Assembly: GCA_017303795.1 (NCBI GenBank)
Contig: JAFLBR010000019.1
Span: forward strand, 1 to 64,000
Direction of reading: 5' to 3'
From: Cytophagales bacterium
GTDB lineage: Bacteria > Bacteroidota > Bacteroidia > Cytophagales > Cyclobacteriaceae
Length of the DNA stretch: 64,000 nt
The notes under the pieces were generated by a model. It was not told where the DNA came from, ran no database searches, and saw only the letters and a program-made list of their open reading frames with translations. The translations under genes were made by a program, and so were the position numbers. Positions 23,891-31,800 of this stretch are shown here, one piece after another (the first letter of the stretch is position 1; every line of letters starts with the position of its first letter).

Positions 23891-26617
23891 ATGCCCGAAT
23901 CTGCAAAAAAACTCTTCCTGCTTGATGCTTACGCACTTATCTATCGCGCACATTTTGCTTTCACCAAAAATCCGCGCATTAATTCCAAAGGGCATAATAC
24001 TTCGGTAGCGTTTGGATTTACCAATACCTTGCTAGAGGTAATACAAAAACAAAAACCTACACACCTTGCTGTTGCATTCGATACTTCTGCACCAACTTTT
24101 CGCGATGAGATTTTTACCGAATACAAAGCTACCCGCCAGGAAACGCCAGAAGACATTCGCAGTGGTTTGCCCATTGTAAAAGAAATTCTGAAAGGCTTTA
24201 ACATTCCTATTCTGGCATTGGATGGCTACGAAGCCGATGATATAATTGGAACCTTAGCCAAGCGTGCCGAAAAAGAAGGCTTCGAAGTTTATATGATGAC
24301 GCCCGATAAAGATTTTGGGCAGTTGGTTACCGATAAAATAAAACTCTACAAACCGGCCTACATGGGTAACTCGGTTGATATTATGGGCCCGAAAGAAGTT
24401 TGTGAGAAATGGGACATTGAAGATGTAAGTCAGGTAATTGACATACTCGGGTTGCAAGGCGATGCCTCAGATAACATTCCCGGCATACCGGGTGTTGGCC
24501 CAAAAACGGCAGCCGATCTTTTAAAGAAATATAAAACCGTAGAAGGTGTAATAGCCAATGCTGCCGATTTGAAAGGCAAACAAAAAGAACGCGTAGAACA
24601 ATTTGGTGAGCAAGCCATACTTTCTAAAAAGTTAGCGACTATAATTATTGATGTTCCGGTTGAGTGGAATGAACAAGATCTGGCCTACTCAGGCCCCGAT
24701 GTAGAAAAACTAAAACCCATTCTGGAAGAGTTGGAATTTAAAACCATGATGCCACGCATTTTTGGTTTACAATCCGGAGAAGCAACTACAACCACTGCTG
24801 CCGCTTCACCCAAGGCGGCTCAACTTTCCATGTTTGGATTAGAGAGTACAACCGATGAATCGGTAAGTATAGAAAAAGTAGCCTTCAATCCGGAGAATGT
24901 TACTTACAAAACCTTGCAAACACCAGAAGATCGTGCAAGCCTTATTGAAAAACTTAAAACACAACGCGAGTTTGCTTTGGATGTTATTACCGATGAAGCC
25001 GAACATTTTGAATTTGAAATTACGCATCTGGTAATTGCTGCGCAGGCTGGCGAAGCTTACTTCATTCCGGTAACGGATGAAAATGTGATTGCCGATTTTA
25101 AACCTGTGTTGGAGGATGAAGGCATTCGCAAAGTAGGTCACAACATAAAAGCTTCAGTGCTGGCATTTAAGAAACATCAGGTGGAAGTTAGTGGGCCGTT
25201 GTACGATACCATGCTGGCGCATTACCTGATTGAGCCCGAAGCTTCACACGATCTAAGTATTCTCTGCAATCAATATCTCAATTATCAGTTTAGCGAAAAC
25301 ACATCGCAAGCCGAACAACACTGCGAACGGGTAGATAAGGTTTTACAACTAAAAGAAAAACTCCATTACGATTTAGAACAACGTGGCCAGTGGCGTTTGT
25401 TAAACGATGTGGAAATGCCGTTGGCCCGCGTGCTGGCCACCATGGAGTTTGAAGGTGTAAGCATTGATGAAGAAACACTGAAGTGGATGAGTGATGCGCT
25501 GAAGACCGACAGCCACAAAGTGCAAAAAGAAATTTTTCAGATAGCGGGCACTGAATTCAACATTGCATCGCCCAAACAGCTTGGCGAAATTCTATTCGAC
25601 AAAATGAAGTTGTTAGACAAAGCAAAGAAAACCAAAACCGGTCAATACGCCACAGGCGAAGAAGTTTTGGTAAAGCTTGCCGATGAACATGAAATTGCAC
25701 GCAAGATTCTCGACTTCCGCGAATATGAAAAACTCCGGTCCACTTATGTGGATGCGTTGCCAAAAATGGTAAGCAAGTTTGATCAGCGCATTCATACCGA
25801 CTACCGGCAAGCCGTTGCGGCCACAGGGCGGTTAAGTTCCAACAATCCCAACCTGCAAAACATTCCCATCCGTACCGAGAAGGGAAGACAAATCCGCAGT
25901 GCGTTTGTTCCACGGAGCGAAGAGTTTTTATTTATGTCGGCCGACTACTCGCAGATTGAGTTGCGCATTGCCGCTTCGTTCGCGAAAGATCAAACCATGA
26001 TTGAAGCCTTCCGTAACAAGCGCGACATTCATGCTACTACCGCAGCCAAAGTTTTTAAAGTTGACCTCGCAAAAGTTACACCCGACATGAGACGCAAAGC
26101 CAAAGAAGTAAACTTTGGTATTTTGTACGGTAGCACCGCCTTTGGGCTTTCGCAGAATCTTGGGATCTCCAAAACAGAAGCAACTGAAATTATTGATTCA
26201 TATTTCAAAGAGTTCTCGGCCATTAAACGCTACATGGATGATTCGATCAACTTTGCGCGCGAGAAAGAGTATGTAGAAACTATTTTGGGAAGAAGGCGCT
26301 ACCTGCGCGACATCAACTCGCGCAACATTACCACGCGCGGCTTTGCCGAACGCAACGCCATTAACGCACCTATACAAGGTAGTGCGGCCGATATTATTAA
26401 GATTGCCATGATCTTAATTCATAAATGGCTGAAGCGCGAAAACCTGAAAACCAAAATGACTATGCAAGTGCATGATGAATTGGTTTTCGATCTGCATAAA
26501 GACGAGCAAGACATTGTAAAGCCGCATGTAATTGAATTGATGAAGTCGGCTGTTATGCTGGATGTACCGATGGAAGTTGAAGTGGGGGTTGGGAAGAATT
26601 GGTTAGAGGCGCACTGA
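23891..26617 (+). CDS. polA: DNA polymerase I
   Basis: The ATG at 23891 (opening M-P-E-S-A-K-K-L-F-L-L-D-A-Y-A) gives 908 residues; the frame extends upstream but that part overlaps the divergent gene. Residues 1-290 are the 5'-3' exonuclease (D-G-Y-E-A-D-D, T-P-D-K-D), 340-500 the 3'-5' exonuclease fold, and 520-908 the polymerase, with A-D-Y-S-Q-I-E-L-R-I at about 684 and V-H-D-E-L-V-F at about 860. The proofreading motifs look degenerate: L-D-V-I-T in place of D-x-E, H-N-I-K-A-S in place of N-x-K-x-D, and C-E-R-V-D where Y-x-x-x-D is expected. Polymerase and flap-nuclease activity for repair and Okazaki maturation should be intact. Confidence 0.93.
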   Translation: MPESAKKLFLLDAYALIYRAHFAFTKNPRINSKGHNTSVAFGFTNTLLEVIQKQKPTHLAVAFDTSAPTFRDEIFTEYKATRQETPEDIRSGLPIVKEILKGFNIPILALDGYEADDIIGTLAKRAEKEGFEVYMMTPDKDFGQLVTDKIKLYKPAYMGNSVDIMGPKEVCEKWDIEDVSQVIDILGLQGDASDNIPGIPGVGPKTAADLLKKYKTVEGVIANAADLKGKQKERVEQFGEQAILSKKLATIIIDVPVEWNEQDLAYSGPDVEKLKPILEELEFKTMMPRIFGLQSGEATTTTAAASPKAAQLSMFGLESTTDESVSIEKVAFNPENVTYKTLQTPEDRASLIEKLKTQREFALDVITDEAEHFEFEITHLVIAAQAGEAYFIPVTDENVIADFKPVLEDEGIRKVGHNIKASVLAFKKHQVEVSGPLYDTMLAHYLIEPEASHDLSILCNQYLNYQFSENTSQAEQHCERVDKVLQLKEKLHYDLEQRGQWRLLNDVEMPLARVLATMEFEGVSIDEETLKWMSDALKTDSHKVQKEIFQIAGTEFNIASPKQLGEILFDKMKLLDKAKKTKTGQYATGEEVLVKLADEHEIARKILDFREYEKLRSTYVDALPKMVSKFDQRIHTDYRQAVAATGRLSSNNPNLQNIPIRTEKGRQIRSAFVPRSEEFLFMSADYSQIELRIAASFAKDQTMIEAFRNKRDIHATTAAKVFKVDLAKVTPDMRRKAKEVNFGILYGSTAFGLSQNLGISKTEATEIIDSYFKEFSAIKRYMDDSINFAREKEYVETILGRRRYLRDINSRNITTRGFAERNAINAPIQGSAADIIKIAMILIHKWLKRENLKTKMTMQVHDELVFDLHKDEQDIVKPHVIELMKSAVMLDVPMEVEVGVGKNWLEAH

Positions 26618-26640
26618 TCGTTTTCAAAACAAGTTATATT

Positions 26641-27291
26641 CTACTTCTTCTCGGCCACAATCAACCACATTTTGTCACCTTTCTCTGCGGTGCGATCTAC
26701 AAATGGGTCTTGTTGTTTTACAATCGTAAAACCGGCCGCTTGTAAATCGGCTAACGCAAAATTTATACTTAGTTCATGTTTGCGTTCTTGTTCTTCGCGG
26801 GTTACAGCTCTGCGCGAGTCGGCAATGGCTTCGCATAGCACTAACCTGCCACCGGGTTTTAAGGCAGATTTTATATGTTGAAGAATTTTATGTTGGTCAT
26901 CCATTTCGTGGTAGGTGTCCAGAATAATTACGGCATCCAAACCATTCAAAGGAAGTTTTGGATTATCGTAATCACCTTTTACTAAATCTACGTTGGTTAG
27001 ATTTCTTGCGGATAAAATTTCCTTGAGTTTATCCAGTTTGGGTTGTTCAACATCTACTGCATAAACCTTAGCCGCTGCAGCTGCCAGTTTCACTGTCATG
27101 TAGCCCTGGTGGCAACCTACATCGGCTACTTTGCTTTCTGAGTTAAGGTTTAATTGCCGAATCAGTTCATCAGCTTTCTGCCACCGATCGCGATCGGCCC
27201 AGGCGCTTTCTTTGTAAACATCTTTCCAGGTGTCTTGCGCAGCAAGGGTTACGGAAAAGAAAAAGCTAAAGATTACAGGCAAAATTCTCAT
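26641..27291 (-). CDS. Exported class I SAM-dependent methyltransferase
   Basis: The ATG at 27291 gives a signal peptide (MRILPVIFSFFFSVTLAAQ) and 216 residues. The Rossmann motif I is V-A-D-V-G-C-H-Q-G-Y (about 58-67), motif II ends Y-A-V-D-V-E and motif IV is D-A-V-I-I-L-D-T-Y-H-E, so S-adenosylmethionine binding is secure. A signal peptide on a SAM enzyme is odd, since the cofactor is cytoplasmic, but related exported methyltransferases occur in Bacteroidota and Proteobacteria. The substrate is unknown. It converges on polA with 23 bp between the stops. Confidence 0.8.
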   Translation of the reverse strand: MRILPVIFSFFFSVTLAAQDTWKDVYKESAWADRDRWQKADELIRQLNLNSESKVADVGCHQGYMTVKLAAAAAKVYAVDVEQPKLDKLKEILSARNLTNVDLVKGDYDNPKLPLNGLDAVIILDTYHEMDDQHKILQHIKSALKPGGRLVLCEAIADSRRAVTREEQERKHELSINFALADLQAAGFTIVKQQDPFVDRTAEKGDKMWLIVAEKK

Positions 27292-27359
27292 ATACGAAGA
27301 AACGAATTGTTCTGAACCCAGTTCGGTTCTTAACAAATATTTCACTTATAAGAAAAGAA

Positions 27360-27389
27360 AAGTCCACCTGAAAATCTCCAGGTGGACTT
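27360..27389 (-). terminator. Terminator of the coiled-coil lipoprotein gene
   Basis: AAGTCCACCTG (27360-27370) and CAGGTGGACTT (27379-27389) form an 11-bp stem with an 8-nt loop. On the minus strand the T-rich run TTTTCTTTTCTTAT follows. It stands between the gene ending at 27408 and the methyltransferase start at 27291. Confidence 0.85.
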
Positions 27390-27407
27390 ATTCCCTTACC
27401 TAACTCC

Positions 27408-27821
27408 TTACTTAAATAATTCAGCAATACTTTCTGTGGCCGACTTTACTTTTTCTTTCGCTTTAGCGAAGGACTTTTCTGTACCGGATTTAATATCGCC
27501 CCAGGTTTCTTCAGTAGCATCTTTCACTTCTTTGAGCGATTTATCTACATCGTTTCGATCATGCTCCAATTCCTTTTTTGCTTGTTGAAGTTTTTCTTTG
27601 GCTTCATCCGATGCCTTCTCTAACCGGTCATCAATCTTTTCAATTTGCGAATCAATGTCTTCACGCAAGTCTTCCAAATCCTTTTTAATTTTCTTCTTTT
27701 CAGATTGAATATTACGCTCCAATTTGGTTCGATCATCTTTTGGCGAGTCGCATGATATGGCCACAATAATCAACACGCCCATCATAATCATCAATAGAAA
27801 TATGCTTATGGAATTTTTCAT
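27408..27821 (-). CDS. Coiled-coil lipoprotein, stress-cluster type
   Basis: The protein has 137 residues. A hydrophobic segment ending in I-V-A-I-S-C-D (lipobox, Cys at about 24, with Asp at +2) is followed by a continuous heptad-like charged helix (K-L-E-R-N-I-Q-S-E-K-K-K... to the C-terminus) without proline. It resembles apolipoprotein- or LEA-like envelope stress proteins. The +2 aspartate would favour inner-membrane retention by the E. coli rule, which may not apply here. It lies 33 bp downstream of the YtxH gene in the same direction and probably shares its transcript. Confidence 0.7.
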   Translation of the reverse strand: MKNSISIFLLMIMMGVLIIVAISCDSPKDDRTKLERNIQSEKKKIKKDLEDLREDIDSQIEKIDDRLEKASDEAKEKLQQAKKELEHDRNDVDKSLKEVKDATEETWGDIKSGTEKSFAKAKEKVKSATESIAELFK

Positions 27822-27853
27822 GGCTAATTGGTTTTTAGTTTTCAGAATCTACT

Positions 27854-28117
27854 CTAAGCTTTTATGCTTTGCTTAACCTGGTCGATAGCATGCTTCCCGT
27901 TTTCGGCATAAGCATCCACCTTTTTATTATAACCTTTCAGCAGATGATCTACATAATCGCTTACCGAACTTTTGATTTCATCTGTCATGGTTTGAGTTTT
28001 ATCTTTCAGTTGCCTGCGTGTGTCGCGGCCCGAAGCCGGGGCAATCAAAATACCTGCAATTGTTCCTGCAATGGCTCCCAAACAAATACCGCCAAGTACT
28101 TTTACTGTAGTGTTCAT
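27854..28117 (-). CDS. YtxH-domain protein
   Basis: The protein has 87 residues. The N-terminal glycine-rich helix G-G-I-C-L-G-A-I-A-G-T-I-A-G-I-L-I-A-P-A-S-G is the YtxH signature, followed by D-T-R-R-Q-L-K-D-K and an amphipathic helix. Such proteins are anchored small stress proteins often induced together with CsbD and lmo0937-type genes. The gene is divergent from the lmo0937-like gene at 28403 with a 285-bp region between them that carries two 16-bp direct repeats. Confidence 0.85.
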   Translation of the reverse strand: MNTTVKVLGGICLGAIAGTIAGILIAPASGRDTRRQLKDKTQTMTDEIKSSVSDYVDHLLKGYNKKVDAYAENGKHAIDQVKQSIKA

Positions 28118-28208
28118 AGTTGTAGTGTTTTTAGTTTAACATTTTCCAGTCAGGATTTTCCTTTTGCAAATCTTTAATCACATAATGATACCAATACACG
28201 CAACGGCT

Positions 28209-28243
28209 CAAAAGTTGATTTTTAATGCAAAAGTTGATTTTTA
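28209..28243. repeat. Two 16-bp direct repeats with 19-bp period in a divergent control region
   Basis: CAAAAGTTGATTTTTA occurs at 28209-28224 and again at 28228-28243. The 19-bp period puts the copies on nearly the same face of the helix, as expected for a dimeric regulator or a duplicated promoter element. They lie between the divergent YtxH and lmo0937-type genes. The rest of 28118-28402 holds no gene. Confidence 0.5.
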
Positions 28244-28402
28244 GATTTCTGCAGGTTGGAATTTATTCTACAACATGAGGCGATTTTCCACAACTTCACA
28301 CCTTATTTTTATTTCAGAAACGTTTTCTATTCGTTTTAAAGAAGGTGTATTACACATGGCACATCATTTTCATTACAAAAGGCAAATCAAACCTTTTCAA
28401 GT

Positions 28403-28555
28403 ATGAGTAACCTGCTATACATTATTGCCGTAATTCTAATTATCGGATGGCTGTTAGGAGCCTTTGTTTACAGTGCCGGCCAACTTATTCACCTGTTATT
28501 GGTGCTGGCCGTAATTTCAATTCTGCTGCAACTTATTCGCGGCCGAAAGAGTTAG
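28403..28555 (+). CDS. lmo0937-family small membrane protein (50 aa)
   Basis: This short gene reads M-S-N-L-L-Y-I-I-A-V-I-L-I-I-G-W-L-L-G-A-F, then a second hydrophobic segment H-L-L-L-V-L-A-V-I-S-I-L-L-Q-L-I and a terminal R-G-R-K-S. Two helices of this kind (W-L-L-G and I-H-L-L-L-V-L-A) are typical of the lmo0937 (DUF5670) family. It is followed within 14 bp by a strong hairpin terminator, so it is monocistronic. A general-stress role is inferred from the YtxH neighbour. Confidence 0.8.
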   Translation: MSNLLYIIAVILIIGWLLGAFVYSAGQLIHLLLVLAVISILLQLIRGRKS

Positions 28556-28568
28556 TGTCAACTCCTTT

Positions 28569-28616
28569 TAATAGAAATAGCTGCTCAGTAAACGGACAGC
28601 TATTTCTATTTTAAAC
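28569..28616 (+). terminator. Terminator of the lmo0937-type gene
   Basis: The arms AAATAGAAATAGCTG (28569-28583) and CAGCTATTTCTATTTT (28597-28612) form a 15-bp stem ending in a T-run. Confidence 0.8.
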
Positions 28617-28664
28617 AATCTTTAATATTTAGGTGTTTTGTAAGCCTGGGGGATAATTAATCTT

Positions 28665-29234
28665 ATGATTGAAATCTTAAAGCAACACATAACCAACCGA
28701 CTGGGAAAACTGCCCGACAATGTGGATTTAGTGGTGCCTCACTTTGAAGAGGTGATTGCCAAAAGAGGCGATTTTCTTCTACAACCCGGTGAGGTTTGCA
28801 AATACGTATATTTTATTGTGGAAGGTTGTTTGCAGGTTTTTGTTACCGATAAGAACGGGAACGAATCCACGCGGGAGTTTTATATTGAAGATCAATGGGC
28901 TACAGATATTTTCGGTTTTCAAAATCAACTCCCCGCCACTGAATTCATTCGCTGCGCAGAGCCCAGTAAACTACTGCGAATTCATTTTGAAAGCTTTCAA
29001 CAGTTAACAAATGCTATCCCTCAGTTTAGCGCCATCTATAAGCAGATTCTGGAAGTTTCGTACAACAACACCGTATATCGGGTAAACACACTCACCAGCA
29101 TGGATGCACTGGATCGCATAAAATGGATGATGGAGAACAAACCAAAAATTATGGCTCGGCTTTCCAGTAAGTTGATCGCATCGTACCTCGGCATAAGCGC
29201 AGAAACACTTACCCGCCTCAAATCAAAAATTTAA
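28665..29234 (+). CDS. Crp/Fnr-type transcriptional regulator
   Basis: The protein has 189 residues. The cyclic-nucleotide-binding beta-roll spans about 18-120 (G-D-F-L-L-Q-P-G-E-V-C-K-Y-V-Y-F-I-V-E-G-C-L). The C-terminal winged helix has S-S-K-L-I-A-S-Y-L-G-I-S-A-E-T-L-T-R-L as its recognition region. The final wing is short and the protein ends L-K-S-K-I, as in the many short Crp-like regulators of Bacteroidota, which often lack true cAMP binding. It may regulate the YciI-like and DoxX-like genes that follow on the same strand. Confidence 0.85.
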   Translation: MIEILKQHITNRLGKLPDNVDLVVPHFEEVIAKRGDFLLQPGEVCKYVYFIVEGCLQVFVTDKNGNESTREFYIEDQWATDIFGFQNQLPATEFIRCAEPSKLLRIHFESFQQLTNAIPQFSAIYKQILEVSYNNTVYRVNTLTSMDALDRIKWMMENKPKIMARLSSKLIASYLGISAETLTRLKSKI

Positions 29235-29307
29235 ACTCTTGACATTTATCAAGAGCCTGGCGATAGTCCTTCATGAAGTTTGTATCATCAAACAAAAACA
29301 AAACTTT

Positions 29308-29655
29308 ATGAAAGAGTATCTTCTATTATTCTGGAATGAATCGGGTGATGGTCATTATCAGACAGACCCTGAAAAAATGAAAGCCGGCATGGCCGCATGG
29401 CAAGCCTGGATTGGAAACATTGCTATGAACGGAAACCTGATTTCTACAAAGCCCATTAATTGGGAAGGCGTTACCGTGGGGAATACAGGCATTAAAACCA
29501 ATCCTGCCATTAAAGAAAAGCAAATGGTTACAGGCTACCTGATTTGCAAAGCAAAAAATGTAGATGAGGTTACCGAGTGGGCAAAAACGTGTCCCATACT
29601 CCACAACCCGGTAGGCTTTACCGAAATACGCGAAGTATCACCTTTTGAAATTTAA
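29308..29655 (+). CDS. YciI-like (YCII-related) protein
   Basis: From the ATG at 29308 the protein has 115 residues; the frame from 29239 has no support. Features are K-E-Y-L-L-L-F, then M-A-A-W-Q-A-W-I-G, the G-Y-L-I-C-K-A-K-N-V-D-E-V-T-E-W-A-K-T-C-P strand-helix unit and the terminal E-I-R-E-V block. This is the ferredoxin-like fold of the YCII/DGPF family. Members are implicated in small-molecule dehydrochlorination or regulation, but most are uncharacterised. It lies just downstream of the Crp-like gene, and the next gene starts 5 bp after its stop. Confidence 0.75.
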   Translation: MKEYLLLFWNESGDGHYQTDPEKMKAGMAAWQAWIGNIAMNGNLISTKPINWEGVTVGNTGIKTNPAIKEKQMVTGYLICKAKNVDEVTEWAKTCPILHNPVGFTEIREVSPFEI

Positions 29656-29659
29656 TGCT

Positions 29660-30079
29660 ATGGATAAGTTATTAAACATTGGGCGGTACTTGTTTCCGCT
29701 CTCTTTTTTAATGTATGTAGGTTTGCATCTGGGCAAGCCCGAAGTTGGGGCTGCATTCGTACCCGACTACCTGCCGTTTCCGCTCTTCTGGAATTATTTT
29801 ACGATGGTGTGCATTGTGCTTTTTATCGTTAGTGCCTTGCTGGGTAAGTATGATAAACTGGCGTATTCATTAATGGCACTATACGTTATCCTTATGGCAC
29901 TGCTTGTGCATTTGCCTCGTTCAATGGGGCATGAGTTGGATAGTGTAATGATGATGACTGATGCCGTTGCCAGAGAAAAAGAATTGGAATTGGTTAACGT
30001 CTTTAGAAATATTATGGTGACAGGAGCCTCGCTGGGTTTTGCCCGGTATGTAGCAAAAGATAAACGTGTGATCGGGTAG
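29660..30079 (+). CDS. DoxX-like small membrane protein
   Basis: The start at 29660 (M-D-K-L-L-N-I-G-R-Y-L-F-P-L) is better than the TTG at 29645. The 139-residue product has four hydrophobic segments (about 8-25, 42-62, 68-88 and 114-130) and a charged turn with P-R-S-M-G-H-E. Size and topology fit the DoxX/DUF4149-like group. It is the last gene of the Crp-YciI-DoxX set, followed by a terminator at 30095-30122. The function is unknown. Confidence 0.65.
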   Translation: MDKLLNIGRYLFPLSFLMYVGLHLGKPEVGAAFVPDYLPFPLFWNYFTMVCIVLFIVSALLGKYDKLAYSLMALYVILMALLVHLPRSMGHELDSVMMMTDAVAREKELELVNVFRNIMVTGASLGFARYVAKDKRVIG

Positions 30080-30094
30080 TTGCATAAACTGGGT

Positions 30095-30122
30095 GAACAA
30101 GTCAGTAATGGCTTGTTCTTTT
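30095..30122 (+). terminator. Terminator after the DoxX-like gene
   Basis: GAACAAG (30095-30101) and CTTGTTC (30112-30118) form a 7-bp stem followed by TTTT, 15 bp past the stop codon at 30079. Confidence 0.7.
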
Positions 30123-30125
30123 AGT

Positions 30126-30285
30126 TTATGTTTGTTCGTGGCCGTTCCAATTTTTCTTTAATTCTCTCAACCACACTTCATGCAAGCGTTTTTGGTTTTT
30201 GCCTTAAAAGTTCCATTAAGGTGAGCCAGCCGTTTTTGTAATACCGTTTCCGAAGCTGTAACAATGGTATGAGTATTCTTTTCAT
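30126..30285 (-). pseudogene. Possible frameshifted basic micro-gene
   Basis: From the ATG at 30285 one frame reads M-K-R-I-L-I-P-L-L-Q-L-R-K-R-Y-Y-K-N-G-W-L and continues to Q-K-P-K-T-L-A before a stop at 30178-30180. In the next frame, across an A-rich stretch, it would continue as K-R-L-H-E-V-W-L-R-E-L-K-K-N-W-N-G-H-E-Q-T to a stop at 30126. The join looks protein-like and basic, so this could be a small gene with a one-base frameshift. I cannot identify it and the evidence is modest. The remaining gene-free sequence up to 30411 shows no other feature. Confidence 0.25.
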
Positions 30286-30411
30286 GTTTAGACATTGCTT
30301 TTATCTTAACTTTTGGACGGATTTACCTACTATAGTATGCCGGCAAATAAATTTTACAGGTAGTGTAATCTTTAGGAGTCTGAGGGTACTTATCGAAAAA
30401 CCAATAATTGT

Positions 30412-31308
30412 ATGAGGCAATTTTTTCATTTGCTCCAAATTCTGCTTATCACAATAGGCTTTGTTACAACTCAATCGGCATATGGGCAGTCTGAAAAGGC
30501 TTTGTTATGGAAAGTAAGTGGTAAAGACCTGAAGGAGCCTTCGTACCTTTTCGGAACCTACCACCTGCTTACCGATAGTTACCTTAAAGAATTTCCTTTA
30601 GTTGATGAATCGTTTAAAAAAACGAAAGGCGTGGTGGTTGAGGCTGTGATTGATTCATCTAAACTACAAAGCATCGCTATGATGGCCCTAATGCCGGGTA
30701 AGAAAATTTCAGAGCTTATTTCATCAGAAGATGGCAAACTGGTTTCTGCCGAATTAGAAAAGCTTATGGGCTTTAACCTTGCCGCGGTCGATCAGCTCAA
30801 ACCTAGTTCAATTATTGTGTTGATGACGCTTACTTATTCGCAAAAACGAAACAAGGAGATTTTAGATAAGTATCCGGGCCTGCCAATGGATGTGTACCTG
30901 GCCACCAAGGCTAAAAGAGAAATGAAATCTGTAACTCCTCTTGAAACGATTGAGCAACAATTGGATTTATTGTATAACCATTTTCCTGTAGAAGAACAGG
31001 CTCGCCAGTTGGTTGTGTTTGTAAAACAAAAAGAAATCGGAGAGAAGTCGCAAGCTGAGTTGCTGAAGATTTATATGGAACATGATTTGAATAAATTATA
31101 CCGCTATGCAGATAGCCTACCAAAAGATATGGGCGATAGCGATTTTCTGTTGAAAGACCGAAATGAAAAATGGGTGCAGGTAATACCAGACCTGATGCGC
31201 AAAGAATCGCAATTTATTGCCGTTGGTGCGTTGCATTTACCCGGCCCTGGTGGCGTAATTAGTTTGCTGCAAAAGCAAGGGTACACCGTTAAACCAGTAA
31301 CTAAGTAA
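30412..31308 (+). CDS. TraB/GumN family protein, exported
   Basis: The protein has 298 residues with a signal peptide ending at about 25 (S-A-Y-G-Q). Diagnostic motifs are Y-L-F-G-T-Y-H-L-L (about 45-53) and, near the C-terminus, F-I-A-V-G-A-L-H-L-P-G-P-G-G-V-I. The two histidine-containing glycine motifs resemble those of metal-dependent proteases of the Tiki/TraB clan; activity of bacterial members is not well established. Helical middle part without membrane segment, so periplasmic or cell-surface. It precedes an ECF sigma gene by 14 bp and may be co-transcribed with it. Confidence 0.85.
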   Translation: MRQFFHLLQILLITIGFVTTQSAYGQSEKALLWKVSGKDLKEPSYLFGTYHLLTDSYLKEFPLVDESFKKTKGVVVEAVIDSSKLQSIAMMALMPGKKISELISSEDGKLVSAELEKLMGFNLAAVDQLKPSSIIVLMTLTYSQKRNKEILDKYPGLPMDVYLATKAKREMKSVTPLETIEQQLDLLYNHFPVEEQARQLVVFVKQKEIGEKSQAELLKIYMEHDLNKLYRYADSLPKDMGDSDFLLKDRNEKWVQVIPDLMRKESQFIAVGALHLPGPGGVISLLQKQGYTVKPVTK

Positions 31309-31322
31309 ATCCCAACGGTTGC

Positions 31323-31799
31323 ATGCCAAGTTTGCAGAGAGAGTTTACTGCGCTTATTAATCAGAATCGGGGCATCATTTATAAAGTGATTCGCCTGTAT
31401 GTAAACCATGAAGAAGACGAGCGCGATCTTTTTCAGGAGATTTTATTTCAGGCGTGGAAATCGTACCCGCGCTTTGATGGACGATCTAAGTTTTCTACCT
31501 GGCTTTATCGGGTTGGATTGAATACCGTACTTACATTCAAACGCAGACCAGTTGTAGTTGTGCCGCATGAAGATCTGGCATCGCTTAACATCGCTCAACC
31601 CAAAACTACTGATGATAGTGAAGCGCTTTATGTAGCCATACGCGAGCTACCCGAAATAGACAGGATGATTATTACGCTGCACCTGGATGGCTACGAGAAT
31701 GAAGAGATTGCCGAGATAACCGGAATTACCAAAAACAATGCGGCTGTAAAACTGCATCGAATAAAAGACAACTTGATTAAAACGCTTAAAGCAGAATAA
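31323..31799 (+). CDS. ECF-type RNA polymerase sigma factor (second)
   Basis: The protein has 158 residues, short for the class. Region 2 shows E-E-D-E-R-D-L-F-Q-E-I-L-F-Q-A-W and W-L-Y-R-V-G-L-N (about 30-65). Region 4 shows L-P-E-I-D-R-M-I-I-T-L-H-L-D-G-Y and the helix-turn-helix I-A-E-I-T-G-I-T-K-N-N-A-A-V-K-L-H (about 114-150). The next gene starts 1 bp after its stop and encodes a small membrane protein that is a plausible inhibitor. Confidence 0.88.
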   Translation: MPSLQREFTALINQNRGIIYKVIRLYVNHEEDERDLFQEILFQAWKSYPRFDGRSKFSTWLYRVGLNTVLTFKRRPVVVVPHEDLASLNIAQPKTTDDSEALYVAIRELPEIDRMIITLHLDGYENEEIAEITGITKNNAAVKLHRIKDNLIKTLKAE

Positions 31800-31800
31800 G

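Noticed and set aside
30167-30295. Small minus-strand frame M-S-K-H-E-K-N-T-H-T of 42 codons
   Set aside because: It overlaps the alternative frameshifted micro-gene in another frame and shows no protein-like pattern.
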